Source: Otis tarda (taxonomy: Eukaryota > Chordata > Aves > Otidiformes > Otididae). Taken from it: a stretch of 64,000 bases of DNA. A program made the position numbers and the translations under genes. The stretch spans positions 48,834,001 to 48,898,000 of the forward strand of contig CM048553.1 of assembly GCA_026413225.1 (NCBI GenBank), given 5' to 3'. The notes under the pieces are model-generated. The model ran no database searches, was not told where the DNA came from, and was given only the letters and a program-made list of their open reading frames with translations. Shown here piece after piece: positions 38,083 to 52,721 of this stretch; position 1 is the first letter of the stretch, and every line of letters starts with the position of its first letter.

Positions 38083-38260
38083 TTGTTTCATTTAGCCTGT
38101 CCACACTTTTCCAGCTGGGTAATGCAGAGAGCTTGCGTTCCTTCTGCTTCCTGAATTGTCCTTTTTGCTGCCTCCAGAGAGCCTCAGTCACAGATGTTGC
38201 AGGGTCTAGTCCTTTACTGGGCATATCTTCACTAGCCAGGGAAAATGCAGACTGAGACCT
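38083..38260 (-). CDS. MYRIP: MYRIP exon, central linker, window exon 6
   Basis: This 178-nt exon (59 codons plus 1 nt) begins RSQSAFSLASED and ends LPSWKSVDRLNET. Both ends match mammalian MYRIP well, while the middle (VTEALWRQQKGQFRKQKER) is basic, Gln-rich and more divergent. The acceptor is attcccacag|AGG and the donor ACAA|gtaaat. The split Asn codon (A|AT) joins it to the next exon. It belongs to the region that binds myosin VIIa and Va in mammals. Confidence 0.94.
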
Positions 38261-41200
38261 CTGTGGGAATAAAAATCAAAGAGCGTAATTTAAAAATAGA
38301 CATACTTAATTATCAACTCTTTACTGTAATTAGTATGAGTATTCAGCTATCCATGGAAATGTGTGATCTGCTAGCATTCAGAAATGGAATTTAATGTGTT
38401 CAGAAGAATAGCTTGAGCGCTAGATTGCTTATTTATGTGCATTTCTGACGCTATACAAGGAGGCAGGAAATTGTTTATACTACCATGGACCATATGGAAA
38501 GAAATAATTAAGGTGAAGTTGTTAGGAATGTGCTTGATGAGGACCGATACCTAACTGGTTTGACTCAAGCCAGCCAGAAAGAGATCCTATTGTGGTGACA
38601 CATGATGATCTATTGTTGGCTCAACAGGCCATCTGGTGTAACAATTTGCACAAGTTAAAAATTTTTTAAAAGGCAAACAAACAGCCTGTTCCCCATAAAT
38701 AGATGCAAAATCCAACTGATTTTAATGCAGAATTCTTTTGTTTGCTAGGACACAAAACTCATTCAATATGCTGGGCAGTTTTATGCAGTCTTGCTAATGA
38801 AGTCAACACAGCCTACAACTGCACATCTATCTGTTTCTAAGAAGGTCACATTTCAAGTCAAAATGATGTAAAACACTGTTGTGATTGTTAATGAGCCCTG
38901 ACTAATACTGCGGAGAAGGGGCTTTCCTTTGGATCTACATAAATAGATCAGACAGTTTTGACTTAGGCATTGGGGTCAGCAACGTAAGTGACATTTAAGG
39001 TTTTTTTTTCAAAAAGATTTTCAAAATCTGTGAAAGCTGGTAGCATTCTGCTGATCTCAGGAGAAGTCACTCTTGCATATCAAATCACAAGTGTAATTCC
39101 AGAAACAACACTACAGCAGCTTGAGTCAAGTTTTAATATCTGACTGACGCTATTTTGTTACAGCACAATTTTTTTTTTTAATTAATATCTTTGCTTTTGA
39201 GGATAGTATGTGCTTAGGCAGCTTGAACAGCAAAAGGGATCACTTTTTCAAATGACAACTAGCTTTCTCCCCATAACTTTTACCACTCAAAACCTCTGTC
39301 TCGGTCTTCATAACAGAGTCAGTAACAGACTGCCTGTATATGCCAGGTTTTCATCAGGAAATGTGCTTTCAAGTGGCTCAGCATCTTTACGCAGGCCAAG
39401 TTGGCACTCTCAAATCTTTGTATATTTTAACTGATGTTCAAATTACAAATAATTAACTAAAACTCCTAATCTCAAAAGGGCCAGTCCCTTGACTTTATCA
39501 GAGCTCTGCTTTGCACTGGTGCAGAGGAGGAAAAGGATAACTTGACTTAAAGCTATTTTCAGGTTCCTTCAGTCCCCAGGACAGCATGAGCACCGCTGGG
39601 AATCCTGCTGGCTTGAAAGCAACACTTACACCACTTTTCTGGCTGCACTTCCTCCCATCTCAAATGCTCCTGTGTGGGACCCATGTACCATGCCAGAAGA
39701 TTTAATTAACTGCAAATCTTCCTGTGTCCTTGGCTCAGCAGTGTGATTTCATAACAGAATTGGTAAAAAGAAACACAACCAAGCACCAGGGTTTAGTTTG
39801 GCTTCTGAACTCTAGACTAAAATCCAGAATTGTTGTTCCAAAATCAAATATTTTCTCCAACTGCAGTGACCCCACAACATGGTTAACCTTGTCCATGCAA
39901 AGACACAGGTCCTAACGTGATGCACTGGAGTTTTTCCTTTCAAATTCAGTGACATGAACTACTAAAAATTAGCTTATAGTACTGTCTAATTTTATTATAG
40001 GGAAACTTTCAGATGAGTCTCTTATAGAAACCAGCTATATTCAAGTGTGTATTTAGGCTGTTTCAGACCTCAAACTAGATCTTCACCTAATCAAGGTATC
40101 TGAATCTTCCTTAAACCTGTAAAAGGTTTAATAATTTAACAAAATACAAACAGGTACACAAATTGTTTTGCTCTAGGAATTTGCTCATTAACTTTGATTT
40201 CATCCTGCCAGGATATATGGGCAATATAAACAATTCTGCCACAAATCTGCAGCCTGAACTGGTCTGGTTTCACATCGGCCATATCCTCTGATATGTTTGA
40301 GTTAAAGTTTTTATCTACTCAAAGCAGCAAGTTGTTGTGGCTGTTACTATTTTCACAGTACCAAGAATATTCCCTCAGGCCTCATTCTTTTTCCATATAT
40401 ATGGCAAACACAGAGAGATAAGAGATGGTGAAGAACTCAGAAGAAGGAATATCCTACAGTTTAATCACTAGTGTCTATTTTCCCTTGTTACTTAAAGATC
40501 TGAATCATAAGAAGAAGAAAAAAATCAGGAAGAACCTAGGTAGCCTGTTCAATGACAACCTGGGCTCAGGATAAGGAAAGTAGCATGTTTTTTTTTCTTA
40601 TTATGTAAAATCTGTAGGTTTGACAACTTTTCTGGTGTTTTGTTTAAATGGCAGCTTCTCACCTGCCTACTCACTGTTTCATAAACACCACAGTAAAGCC
40701 TGCACCGTGGCGATGGCAGTGTCTGCACTTAGCTCTCAACTATCCTGAGACCCGCCAGCAGCTCAGCCCTGAAAACGCAGAGCTTGGTAGAGGCTGTGAA
40801 ACCCGCTGAAGGAGCTCAGCAAATCCTGCCCTCAGACCCTACAGCAACACTGCTAAGAGCACTGCCTGAGCAATTTAAAGCTAGCTCAGGTGTGTCTACA
40901 CTACAGGGCAGACATCCTTCAAAAGGAAGAGAAGATACACAATAGCTTGACAGATTTTAAAAAGGAGAAAAAGAGCATGATGGGCAAAAAGCACTGAAAA
41001 ACAAAGAAGCACAGAAAAGAAAGTGGACATAGACCCTTGTGGTACAGCAGCCCAGGATCTCAAATGAGCTTTTCCAAAAAAGCTTATGTAAAACAAGCTG
41101 ATTTTTTAAAATTGTGTGCTGAAACCTTTGGGTCAAGGTCAGAGGGAGACTGCTCTCCACAGTTTCTGTCAACTGTCTGTGGAAAGCAGGAAATTGGTAT

Positions 41201-43408
41201 TATGTCAGAACTACTGCTAATTCTCAGGTAAATTCCTCCAAATGCAGCAAAGGTAAAAAGGTGTCTCCAAAGCTTGGCTTGAGGCCATCCTCATTCTTTT
41301 TCTACACCTTATGTGAATTTTTGATAAAATCTGTTTTGGACTGCTCTGCTAGAAGTACCACCTCTTCTCACTGAAAATGGTTCAATGTCACAGAAGGCTC
41401 AAGGAGAGAAAAGTAATGCCAAACTAAAATAGCTTGATTGCACCTCTGTGGTCAGGTCCCGAAAAAGGATGAAATGATGCTACTGGAAGAAGCTGTTGAA
41501 CTGTGAACACTGTTCACTACTACTTTTGTAGTTCTGGATAGTTCTTGTATCTGTAAAAATTTAAATGATCAAGAAGTGACAGTGTTCTAATAATCTCCAC
41601 TTAAGAAGAACAAATAAAAGTAGAGGATTAGGTTATTTTGTGTTCTGAAACTTTGTTTTAGATAGCGATGGAAAGGCAGATAGTAGAATTGTGTTTTACT
41701 TAGACAAGCATGGGTGAAGAGAAAGTGTAAATATTGATCCCTGATAGTAGTCAAATCACTGGTGCAGCCACAGGTAACCCTGATAATGATACAAAAAAGG
41801 AGTGAAAATAGCCAAGTCTGGAACAGGACAGAAGCATGTCCTGGCATGAGAACTAATCAGTCTATACTGGCATAAACATGGCCATTTTTTTAGAGCACAA
41901 AAGCAAATGTTTGTCCATAGGTTTATCTCCAATCGATTACTGCTCAGACTGATTACTCCATCTAAAAAGCAAATGACTCCAAACCTCCTTTTGTTGCTTT
42001 TGCAATTAAGAGCAAACTAGAAAGTTAGTTATTTGGTGTGAGGTTACATAGCAAAAAATCGTTGGCACATTTCCACCAACTTCAACTCAGCTGGCACCAC
42101 CAGCTCAACACCCGTACAGCTACAGCATGGGCTACAAACTCCATACACGCCTGTCCATGCTGCTGACTTCACTGCCACACTTACCTGTGGCAAAAGTACA
42201 CATTACTATGCTGCATTTAGGCCTCCCTTCATCACGGAGGTAACAGCCCACCTGTAGATCCCAGGAGACATTTTTCCCTTGTGGACATTTGTACAGGAAG
42301 CAAAACACAGATCATAAGGGAACGAGACTGAGAAGCCTACTTGGAGGCTGGTGCTCCATGTAGTTTCCCTGTGCATGGATGCAGGGAAGTCCTAGAGGTA
42401 AGGTCAGCTACCCCAACAGGCTCTTGGATCGGCTCGCATTGGAACAAGAGACATTTACCGACCAAATGGAGGAGTCATGGCCCTGAATCTTTACCAATCA
42501 ATACCAACGGGCAACATGATATCAAAGCAGAAGAATCAATCTAGTCTATTTTCCAAAAGCATCCAAATAATACGGCAGCCTAAATACTATTTCTAAAAGG
42601 AGGCAGGAATGTAGGAGCTTTGGTCCTGGTTTATAAAGACATGAGAAATCAAGAAGATGCTTCTCTCCAAGCTAAAGCTACCGGCACCTTTTCTAACCAG
42701 AAGTTCTGGTTCCTCAGCCAAAAAAACCTCGTCAGCCAAGTGCTATTTTAGGTGTGTTTATTTGTGATTAATTACAAGGCTGCCCTGTTATGTTTGCGGC
42801 CAGACACTAAGGTACTGCTACCGTTAGTCTCTGCAATAAGTTAGTGCATCAGCAGATGGCATTGCAACCCAACAGGTCATCTGCAATGGTGGCTGCAGGC
42901 ACTCCTCCCTCTGAGGCATGGGCTGCATACGGATTGCTGTGCAGTACAGCACAGCTTGCAGAATATTGTCACAGCATTGACAGGCATTTCCAGACACTTC
43001 AGTTAGATGAGTTCCCCACCGAATCCTGCCTACTGGCATCTGCTATGAGATGTTTGTTTCAAAAAGAAATTCCAGACATGTTATTATTCTCTTTTTTTTT
43101 ACCCCTCTTCAGGGGATTTCTGCTGCACAGTTACAATGTCTGAATGGAGAGAACTCAGCCTTCATCTTGTACTGGGCTTATCACTAAAATAAATCATTTT
43201 TGCATGTACAGTCCTGAAGGAAGGAGTGAAAAAAAAAGTAATCACATACAATGTCTCCTATTACTTAATAAATAGAAATATTCCATCTTCTGTCTATAAC
43301 AACTTACAAGTTCATGCTTGAATAAATAAAAACAAAACAAATAATCAACAACGTTTTATAAAACATGCTTGTGAATATTGAGACTAACACCGACAATCTA
43401 CGTGTTCT

Positions 43409-43517
43409 TTACCTTGAACAACTCCCTCATATGTAGGCATATTGTTTAGAGAGACAATATAAAATTTTTGCTCCACATTCTTCCTCAAAAGATGAAAGAG
43501 TATGGGTAATTCATCTT
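43409..43517 (-). other. Possible cryptic or cassette exon in a MYRIP intron
   Basis: The minus strand has a pyrimidine-rich acceptor (ttggcttctctttag), then 109 nt open in one frame (KKDELPILFHLLRKNVEQKF, then YIVSLNNMPTYEGVVQ), then a strong donor CAAG|gtaaag. Flanking MYRIP exons join in phase 0, so a 109-nt insert would shift the frame unless paired with another exon. The peptide is not part of MYRIP as I know it. It may be chance, a decayed exon or a lineage-specific transcript. Confidence 0.3.
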
Positions 43518-46500
43518 TCTTCTAAAGAGAAGCCAAAATGGTAATTCAAAACAGATCCCAAAAGCAACTGACTGAACTCTACAAAGGATATTCTGGACCA
43601 TGCATGCTTTTCTCCTCATTTCCCTCCTGTTTCACCCTATTTCTTTGGTCTGGTTTAACTCATATAACAGAAAATTATTCTGTACTTATTTAGAGTAGAT
43701 AGATAAAGGACTCTCACAACTTCAGGAAAGACCAGAAACTCTGGGTGCCAGCAGGGTAAGGCAGGCGCAGGCTCACCACAGCAGGAGCCCTCGCAGGCAC
43801 TGGGACCTCAACACCAGGGCTGAGGGCAAGGAGGGCACCTCTGGATCTGGGCAGCAGAGTTCTGTGCTGTGCAAGCTCCGACCTGTGGGGCAGCCATTAA
43901 TTTGGGCTTTGAAGATGACTTTGTTTATTCAGGGAAGCAGCCTAGAATTGACAGTGCAAACACAGGTGTCTTAGATGCAACCTTACCTGTTCCTTCTCCT
44001 TACCCGCAAATTCTACTGCTGTGCCTGCTAGGGGTGCAGCAAAAACCCTCACCTGCTGCTCATCTGTGCTTCATGGACACAATCATTGCACAGACAGAAC
44101 CAGCAGGTCTCACCCACCTGAGCAAATACAGTAGCAATCCCTAAGCATCAACAGCTAATGCATCCTTTGGTAAGTAAACTCCCACACTAGGGAAGGAGAC
44201 GGTATGAGCTTGCAAACGGTGCCACTGCCACAGCCTATTTATCCCTGGAAGTGATTTTCACTCCGCTCAAATGTATGCAGTCCAGACATTTAGCAGTGGG
44301 AGTGAAATACCAAGGGTTTCAAGCATCTGTTCCTTAGTTAATCTTGTATGTGGCAAAATATCTGTTAACAACTCTATGGCTTCTGAAAAAAGGCAAGAAC
44401 AGGCAGATGAATGGGAAATTTTCACACTCAACTGAAAGAGAACTCCCTTCTTCATGCCCTGACCTAAACCCTGGTTAGGATATCCCAGCCATCAGGGCAA
44501 ATCATTGAATAACAGACTGGGAGAAAGCAAAGATGACTGCTTCCTCTCCTGCAAAAGCCTTGGAGCTTCCAGGGTCTGCCCAAACTGGTTTGCTTTTCCC
44601 TAGTGACACAGACATAGCTCAGCTGCACTTGAGGTAGGTTTGCCATCCTTCTACTGGCCTCTCAGGTAGCCAACTCCCTTAGGAGTATTGTTCCTTTAAA
44701 AGGGGTACAAACATAACACTCAGTTAATCAGGAACGGGTTCGTCAGCAGTATGAATTGCACAGCTGTGTAATAATGTGTGGAGCCACATTTGGGTGTGCA
44801 TTTATTTTGCTTCAGTTTGGATTAGCTGACCTTGAGGATCCAGAGATGGGTTGCAAGGGAGAGAGGCAGGAGGTTACTCCCCAATAAACCCACCAAGCAC
44901 GCACGTAGCTCTACATATCATCATACAGAAGTATAACCCGTAGTGTTTGAGGGACTTCCCCCTGCCCTTAAATAATAAGCAGGCCCCACATATGAAAATT
45001 TGGTTGCAAGTGATTTGCAAGGAATTTGTAAGCTAGTAATAAGTTATATTTAAATATTGGTTCCAGAAGATGAGTACAAACATCCTTTTATTATACTTAT
45101 GGGGCTAACAATTTAGGAAAGTGTCTAGGAGCATAAAATAGCATAGTTCAATCAATGTAATGGATTTATGTGAGCAAGTGTATAGAAGTTTGTGGTAAAT
45201 CAATTGTTACGTGCTTTAACAGGAATAGAAGGCAGATGAATCAACGTAACTGTAATCTAAGCAGTACCTTTACGGGTACCCCGTTAACTACTTCTCACAT
45301 GTTCCCCCATGGCCCGTTCTTTTTCCCTCCTCCCAAACTTGAAATATTCTATTGCATCTCTTTAAAAAAACAACAAAAACCAAACAGGGGAGACACTTCC
45401 CAGTTGCCTAACACCTTTCATTTGAAGATACTGAGAGCTCAGTTAGTATCTTGTGATGACAGTATTACTATATTATTTACAGGCGAGAAAGCTGAGCAAC
45501 TGTGAAGGCCAGATCCCTTTTCTGGTGTCGGACAGTATGATTCTAAGTCGCTACTAGCACACCCCACTGGGAGAGTGCATACAAGTAAACGGGTAGAGGA
45601 AGGAGGTGAACTGGCATTTTCATCTCAAGTCTAATTGCAGTCTCTCATATAAACTTACCTTTTTTTTTTTTTCAAGAGAATACTCTTTACTGAACAGAAT
45701 TATTCTTTTTTTCCCTTAATTTCTAGATTGCCCAGTGCAACCTTTCATGTCCCATTATGACCCTCGTCTACAAAGCTGTGCTCAGCAGTGCACTCACCCA
45801 TCAGAGGGAATCACTGCATCTCCTACTGAAACATCCACTTGACAGAGGAAGCCTTAAGTGTTCTGTGCTTATTTGCTTCTCATTCTGACAATACACACCC
45901 TGATGTCATCTAAAAATAAAGTAATATTTGTCAGGCAGCCTAAGTCTGAGCATCACAGGTTTTAAGTTAGACCTTACAGCTTTGTGATACCCAGCAGTGT
46001 ATTAGGATAACATCTTTAAAAGAAAATAAATCTGAAAGAAAAACATATGATCTAAATTATTTGGAGAATAACATTACAGAATGACCACTCTTCTCTGTCC
46101 TCTCTCCTATTCCCTTTCATGTCTTAAAACTTACCTTGGTTGACTGGCAGTAAGTGTAATTCAGATGAATTTAGGCCTGCATGGGCTTGATCATATATCT
46201 AGCATCTCAAACCATCTTATTGGATATTTGTCAAGAATGCATGAATAGTACTATGAAACCAAGAATCAGTAATCTTCTGCTAGAGATACATCTCAAACAA
46301 ACTCAAACTACACAAACAACTTTAAAAGGATAGTGTTGTCATGTTTAGCCTTGCACTGATTTAGCCACCTGAAGCCTTAAAAAGTAGTACTAATCGCTGA
46401 GTCAGAATTGTAAAAGCAGTTGTACTCTATCCTTCTGCTGCAGTAGAAGGAGGGAAATCAGCCAGATTACTGTAGACAGGGCTGTCTTGCTCTGAAATCC

Positions 46501-47171
46501 ACATCACTTTTGCAGTGAGACTACAATTTTACACCTGCAAAGCCAGCAGATAACAGTAAGATTTGTAACCTGGAAAGTACTTAGAGAAAGTTAGATCTTC
46601 TCATAATAAATATTAATTTTAAAAGAGTCATTATTTTCTAAAGTAGCAAGTGCTTTTCCATTTCAAAGTGTACTTTCTTTCCCAATCTCTGTAGAGAAGA
46701 TGGTGCTGCGGTTGGCTTCTTCTGGAAGCAAACAAGACAGTAAATAACGCATCAGGATCCAACTGATAAATGCACACCTTCCTCATTGAAAGTAGGTCCC
46801 AGCAATACACTCTGTGCAACCTTCTGACTGCAGCTCATGTACAAAAGCTAAAAGCTCCATCTTCCCTGTAACATGACACATTTATTAATTAGACACAAAT
46901 AAGATGTTTCTGATACAGAGTTGTTGACAGGTAAGAACTGTTGTCGGCTGGTATCAACTTCCTACAGTGTTATGCCTCCCTGATCTGAAGCAGCTCTCCC
47001 ACTGTGTCATATGACTGCTAAAAAGGATTCCTCCTCAAAAAGGTTTTGTTCAAATATTTTTGGGGACAAACCTACAAAGTTATAGAGCGCCTGCAAAAAA
47101 ACCTCCAGGGATTTCCAAGGCAGTGTTGGACCTCAGGCTTTGGAACCTTCCTTCTCTTTAAAACAAATGAA

Positions 47172-47201
47172 AGGGGGAAAAAAAAAAAGAAAAAAAAAAA
47201 G
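47172..47201. repeat. A-rich tract
   Basis: GGGGG followed by runs of 11 and 11 A with a single G between them. Confidence 0.8.
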
Positions 47202-50200
47202 CAACTGTGGGTACACTGCGGACCTTATAATTAGCTTAACCAGTAAATTTCTGCTTCCCCTGAGGTGCATCATAATATGTATTTAATGCAATCCTCCTTT
47301 TCCCTATATCCCTAGCTGTTTTATATACTATAAATAATGGATGAGCTTCTGTTTATATATGCAATCTTTTAGCTGTAAAATAAAGACCACTAATACAGCA
47401 CTTAGAACACACCAGGATGCCTGCACTCCATCAATGCTTAAATGGGATACAATATGCCAACCAGTCATTTGCTGTCACTGGCAGTGATATATGGGGGGAA
47501 ATGGACTGAGAGAGCAAAGAAGCATCCACCCACTGCTCTAAACTCCTCCTATCTCAGCATTGTTCAGCCTTTGCTTATTGGTAATGAGAAACAGATGGTG
47601 CCATCTATCTCTTTTTATGAGATAGGGAAATTAAATATTCAGCCTCGTATCACTATTTTTAGCATGGGCAAGGGATCTCAAAGAAATCCAAGAGAAAAAA
47701 AGGAAAAGACAGTATCTATAGCTACTATCACACCATAGTACTGCAGTTAAACAATCAATAATACATTTCAGGGAGATACTGCGTGTGTGTACGTGTTCCT
47801 TAATATGAAGATCAATAGATTTTACTCCAGCCAAGCAGGCCTCACACAGTTGGTCTATTGGCACTCTGCTGTCCCCAGCTTACACAGCTCAAATTCTCTG
47901 CATACAGCATTTACTTCGTACTACAAAGAGGCAGTTTAACTTATTTAATGATTATTTCAAAGCAAGTGATTTTGGATGAGCAAAGAGGTAATGCAGGGCT
48001 TTCAGAGCCCACTGGCAGTTTCTGGCTGATATGGATGAGCTGCACACAAATAGCTGTGACTAAAAAAAATTGCTTGGCAATTTTTAACCATATGGGTTAT
48101 ACCTGTTATATATCCCACAGAGATCTGGGATTATTACAGCTCCCCTGCACACTGTAAGCAAGTGACTTTGGTAATAAAATGCCATGCAATAATAAACATG
48201 GGTTTCTAATGGCTGGTGTTATAGCATGCAACTGCCCTAGGTAACTGTATGTTACTGGCTTTATTGTGCTAATGAAACTGTATGTATTATCTTCCAGACA
48301 GAAGACAAATAAAAATATTTGGTCAAGACAAATTTCCAGTTTTAAATTATGAAATCCTAACTACCTTAAGATTTGCTATCCTTACTTCCCTTTCCTCTGC
48401 ATGTCTGCCTTTCTGTTAATCATGTTTCTTCTTCCCTTTTTTAAACCTATCCTGCTTCTGCTTGCTTCAAGTACTAATTTGTTTGCCAGGTAACAATGAA
48501 AGTCTTAAACAGAGGAAGCTCTACGTAAATAATCCTTCGCGGGAAACAGGTTCATGTACATAACTCTAACCCAGTAATAGTCAACTTGGGCAGCTTTGAT
48601 AGAAAAAAATGCACACTTTTTTTTTTTCCCCTTCCCTTGGGGTTGTTGTGGTCACATAGTCCGTCTACAAAAACTTTGGTTATACTAGAAACATCTGCCC
48701 TAATAAATCTGTTGCAAGAACCCCATTGTAAGCTGTGGCATGTCCTAATATGAAAGGGGTTTTATCGTTACAGGCAGATCTCTGCTTAAACTAAGCCAAT
48801 ACACACAGCTCAACGGCAGGATGTGTACACAAGTGCAGAGTTTGGGGGTTTTTTTGGTCAACACAATGTCATCAGTTAGGAAATACAAAAACTTCACTTA
48901 CTGCAGTGGAGCCCATGAAGATTTCCTGTTACAAGCTTGGACTCCAAGGATTCCAAAATCCACCTGAGAGGGAGTAAGGAGCTTTGCAATTCCTTTGGCA
49001 GAAAAGGTAACTTTCTCAAATGATATACAGAGGAGAAACTGATGCAGTTTAGTCCTCCATATCTGCTGACAGATGCATGCTTACCATTTGTAGCTCAACG
49101 AAAGCAAAGCTGAAAGCAAGCTCAGGTAAAGGAATACGGGTTGTTTCAGCACTGTTGATGAGAATCAAGCAGGCTGTAACTGGTCTATGTTTGCTCTGTA
49201 CAAATTGCCTTTCAGCATGCTTTCCAGTAGACTCTTTGTTAGAGCTTCTATGACTTTATTTCTGCCAGCCTAACAGGGTAACATAACTGCAAACTGTACT
49301 AGCTACGGGAGCAACTGGAGCTATGTTATCTTTCCAAGGGCATCTCGTTATACCAAGAAAATTCCCCTCTATTCAAAGCAAAGCAAAAATAAATACATGT
49401 GCACTTCAAAGGAGAAAAGAAAACAAATAAACAACCCTAGCAAAGCTAATGGCAGAAATGGAATTTGTGGGAGGAGTGAGAGAATCCAGACCAGATGGTT
49501 AAATTAATTTGTGTTCCTTAACACACCACAGGAAGACAAATGGATGAAACAGTGACAAATGTGGTGAAAGATCCCGTAAAGACATAGGAAGCCCTTATAA
49601 AGCATTGTACACATCTGGATCTTTAGTACTGAGTGATGGCTGCAGAAGTTTTGAAGCTGTTCATAGTGGCTTTTCTCACTTAAGTGTGACATTTCTGCTA
49701 CTCCAGTATTTTCCACAAAGTCTACTATTTCTCAAACCAATGAGCCTCCACCTGGCAAAAAAAGGGACTCAAACTTGTTACTTCAGAACAGAATTTCAAA
49801 ATGTGTTGAGTTCAAGCTTAACTCTGCAAATGATGAAGAACTACAGATTTCTGGTGTAATAAGTGAGGATTTGAAGAGCATGTTCCCCTAGATCCTGTCC
49901 TTAAACTCCAGAAAGAAAACTCAGTTGAGTAAGACACAAAATTAACTCTCCCTCTCCTGGCTCTTATGTTGCACAAGCAACTTGCCTAGGAGCTACGGAG
50001 CAAAGCACTTAAACTTGCTCACTCTGACTTGTGATCACCTGATTAACAGCAGCAGCTTAAAGGCATTACTTCTTCAATTTGGAAATAGATGGGGGACAAG
50101 CACGTGAGCAAAGATCTCAGTAATTCTGGCTCACAATCTTATATTCTGACATATATCACTGGCAGTGTAAGCTAGCAAATTTAGCTGGGAACCAAGGCAC

Positions 50201-50978
50201 AGCACACATTAAATTCTGGTGGCTCTGCTCCATGGGTGAGAGGTGGTTACTGGTGGAGTAGCAGGACACTTGGGACCAGCAGCTTCAACGACTGTATCAA
50301 AATGCACTGGAACTCATCTGTCACTGTCCTCCTCTCCGACTGTGAAACAGCCTGTCCAAGCCTATAGCTTATTTTCACTTCTTTTCCCTTGCCGCTCTTC
50401 TTAAAATGATACTAATGCTGCTTGTCAGGTTTTCTTCAGCTTTATAAGCAGAAGCTAAAGGCACTGTGCTGAAGTAAGTGAAAGAAGGAGGAAATACTCT
50501 TCAGTGTAAGACATAAATTGTGCTCTACAGTTCGGTTTACTTTTTTGTTGTTTGTCATGGCTGTTTTCTTTAAGATGGCTAAGGAGAAAAAAAATTACAG
50601 AAATCTAACATTGTACAAAAAAAATTACAATATTCAGTAAAAATCCAAATAAAAGCTAAGTGAGCATAAAAACTCAGTGTTCTGAGGAATAAAACTGAGG
50701 CACTGAGTCCTGTTAGCATTCAAATCAAGCAGAGAGATGGCTCATATCACAAACCTTGTTCTGTCCAACACACTTACCAATACCACACAATACTTCTATG
50801 GCCCATGATGTGCTAGGAAAGCATGCAGCTGAGCGACATTTTGTCCAGACACAGATTTAATGCTTGTTCTCTGCAAGTTCTCTATGTATCATTCCAGGCA
50901 GTAAGTATACCTATCCTTTATTTCAATCTTCCAGTTTTGTGCAGCAGAAAACACGGATAGTCGTGCTAAGTCACTCAC

Positions 50979-51128
50979 CCATAACGTGTAGGACCCCCTG
51001 CGGCTCCCTGGAAAAGTCAGCATACTCTGATCGGAGACAGCAACAGAGGCCAGGCCACTGCTCCTGGATGGTGGCCATTCAAAGTCAGCCTCGGCTTGCT
51101 CAGTTTTGCTTTTCTGCTTCTTTATAAT
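50979..51128 (-). CDS. MYRIP: MYRIP exon, weakly conserved linker, window exon 5
   Basis: This 150-nt exon (50 codons, phase 0 to 0) begins IIKKQKSKTEQAEADFEW, which matches the mammalian start of this exon. It then becomes a Ser/Gly/Pro-rich, poorly conserved linker that ends RRGSYTLW. The final Trp precedes the RSQSAF start of the next exon, as in mammals. The acceptor reads ccttacag|ATT and the donor TTATGG|gtgag. The segment is predicted to be disordered and lies in the myosin-binding region. A 12.7 kb intron follows. Confidence 0.9.
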
Positions 51129-52721
51129 CTGTAAGGTAGGGTGACAGGGAGTGGGAGAGGAGAAAAAACAAAAGTGCTTGGAAAATACTGTCTAATAAAC
51201 CATATGGAGAAAAACTACATTAACCCTGTCTCAAGGCAAACTGCCTAGGAAGTTTTTGCCACAGTTCATGCAAGGATGATTTTGACAACCTGCATGCATT
51301 TCTTCTCATCTGAAGTCATACTGCTTGCTGGTGCATAAGCATTGAGACAATAAATCATAATCAATGCCTGTAGAAACATCAGCGGTGAATTAAATAAACA
51401 TGGAAACCTGTTCCTACAGTAACACTTTAAACATTAGCAGCACCTAAGTGTCAAGTATTTTCTCAGACAAGAGTGTTTGCAAAGAAACAAAAAATACTAG
51501 TTATGAGGAGAATTTCAAAGGTTCCCATGACATCTAGACACATTTCTACTGAAAACAAAGAGGTTTTAGGTGTCTTGGTACTGTTTTTGTTTTTGAAAAT
51601 CTACACTGTCTTAAGAGACAGAGAAGATCATATAGGCTACTTGTCTCCCTACACCGACAGATCATATATCCTGCTACACTTTATTTCCACAACTTTTCTG
51701 ACTCCAGTTTAAAATATCTACAGAATAGTATTCTCTGGCGTGAAAGATTTTGTTAGGCAACTTTTGACAAAAATGGTAGCAATTCAAGCTTAGCTGAGAT
51801 AAGCTCTGGACTATCAAAGACTCGATAAGCAGAATTAATCTTCTAACGTCCCTATTAAAAAAAGGAGGCAGATTATTTTTTATTGAGCAGTTGCTCTTCT
51901 GGCTTTTCTTAATAGCCTTATAAACAAAAAGTTCCTCTTCTGGTGTGTGATCCATACATTGTTAAATGTCACATCCCATACACAGATGTGGGAATTAGCT
52001 TAGTTCACGTGGAGGGAGGCTAACCTAGCAGAGTGGTTACTTTACTGATCATGGGAGCTCAGCAGTGCTTTGTTCATGCTCATCTTGCCTTGTTCCAGAC
52101 TGTCCAGACAATCTCAAGGTGTATTTGTTTTCACTAGCCCTCTATTTTGGTGCTGTGCCAGTGCCAGTTGTGAGCTTTGCAGGGAGAAAAACGAGCTTTC
52201 TGGAAAAAGCCGCATAAATCAGACACACAGAGGGTTCTGTGATTTTTTTTTTTGGTGTCTCTCTCACAGTATCATGAACAGAATTCTGTTTTCATGATCA
52301 ATGTTTTCTTTGTATGTGTTGCAGATACAGGGTTCAGTAGAGTTGATATGGTCAAGAGCCACACTTCTTTACACTGGAAAACTGGACCTTTTGGGAAGTG
52401 AAGTACAGGTGTAAAATTCCATTGAGCAAGGGCCTCTTCTTCCAAGCAAGGATATCACACACCTGAGGGAGTGGTACCTCTCAGCTCTATGGGTATATGC
52501 CATCAGTTTAGGCACTGGATTAAGCTTATTTATAAATTGACCTCTCTCTCAGATGTAGCTGATTAAGCCTATACTGTGACAGCTGAAATTGCAAATTGTC
52601 ATTTACTCTGTACTTTCTATATTGGTGTAATCCTTTCTGCTGTTAGCAGAGTCAAAGCTCACTAGACTGAAGGATGGTGTTTTGGCTATTAAACAAGCTA
52701 TGGAAAAAAAGCACGCCATAC
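51129..52721 (-). other. MYRIP: MYRIP intron, 1.6 kb
   Basis: No repeat or RNA was recognised. Confidence 0.85.

Larger units (their letters stand above)
38261..50978 (-). other. MYRIP: MYRIP intron, 12.7 kb
   Basis: No interspersed repeat was recognised in this long intron, apart from A- and T-runs (45659-45674, 47172-47201). A possible cryptic exon lies at about 43409-43517 on the minus strand. The longest open frames on plus (for example 45170-45505, 111 codons) show no family resemblance. Confidence 0.8.
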
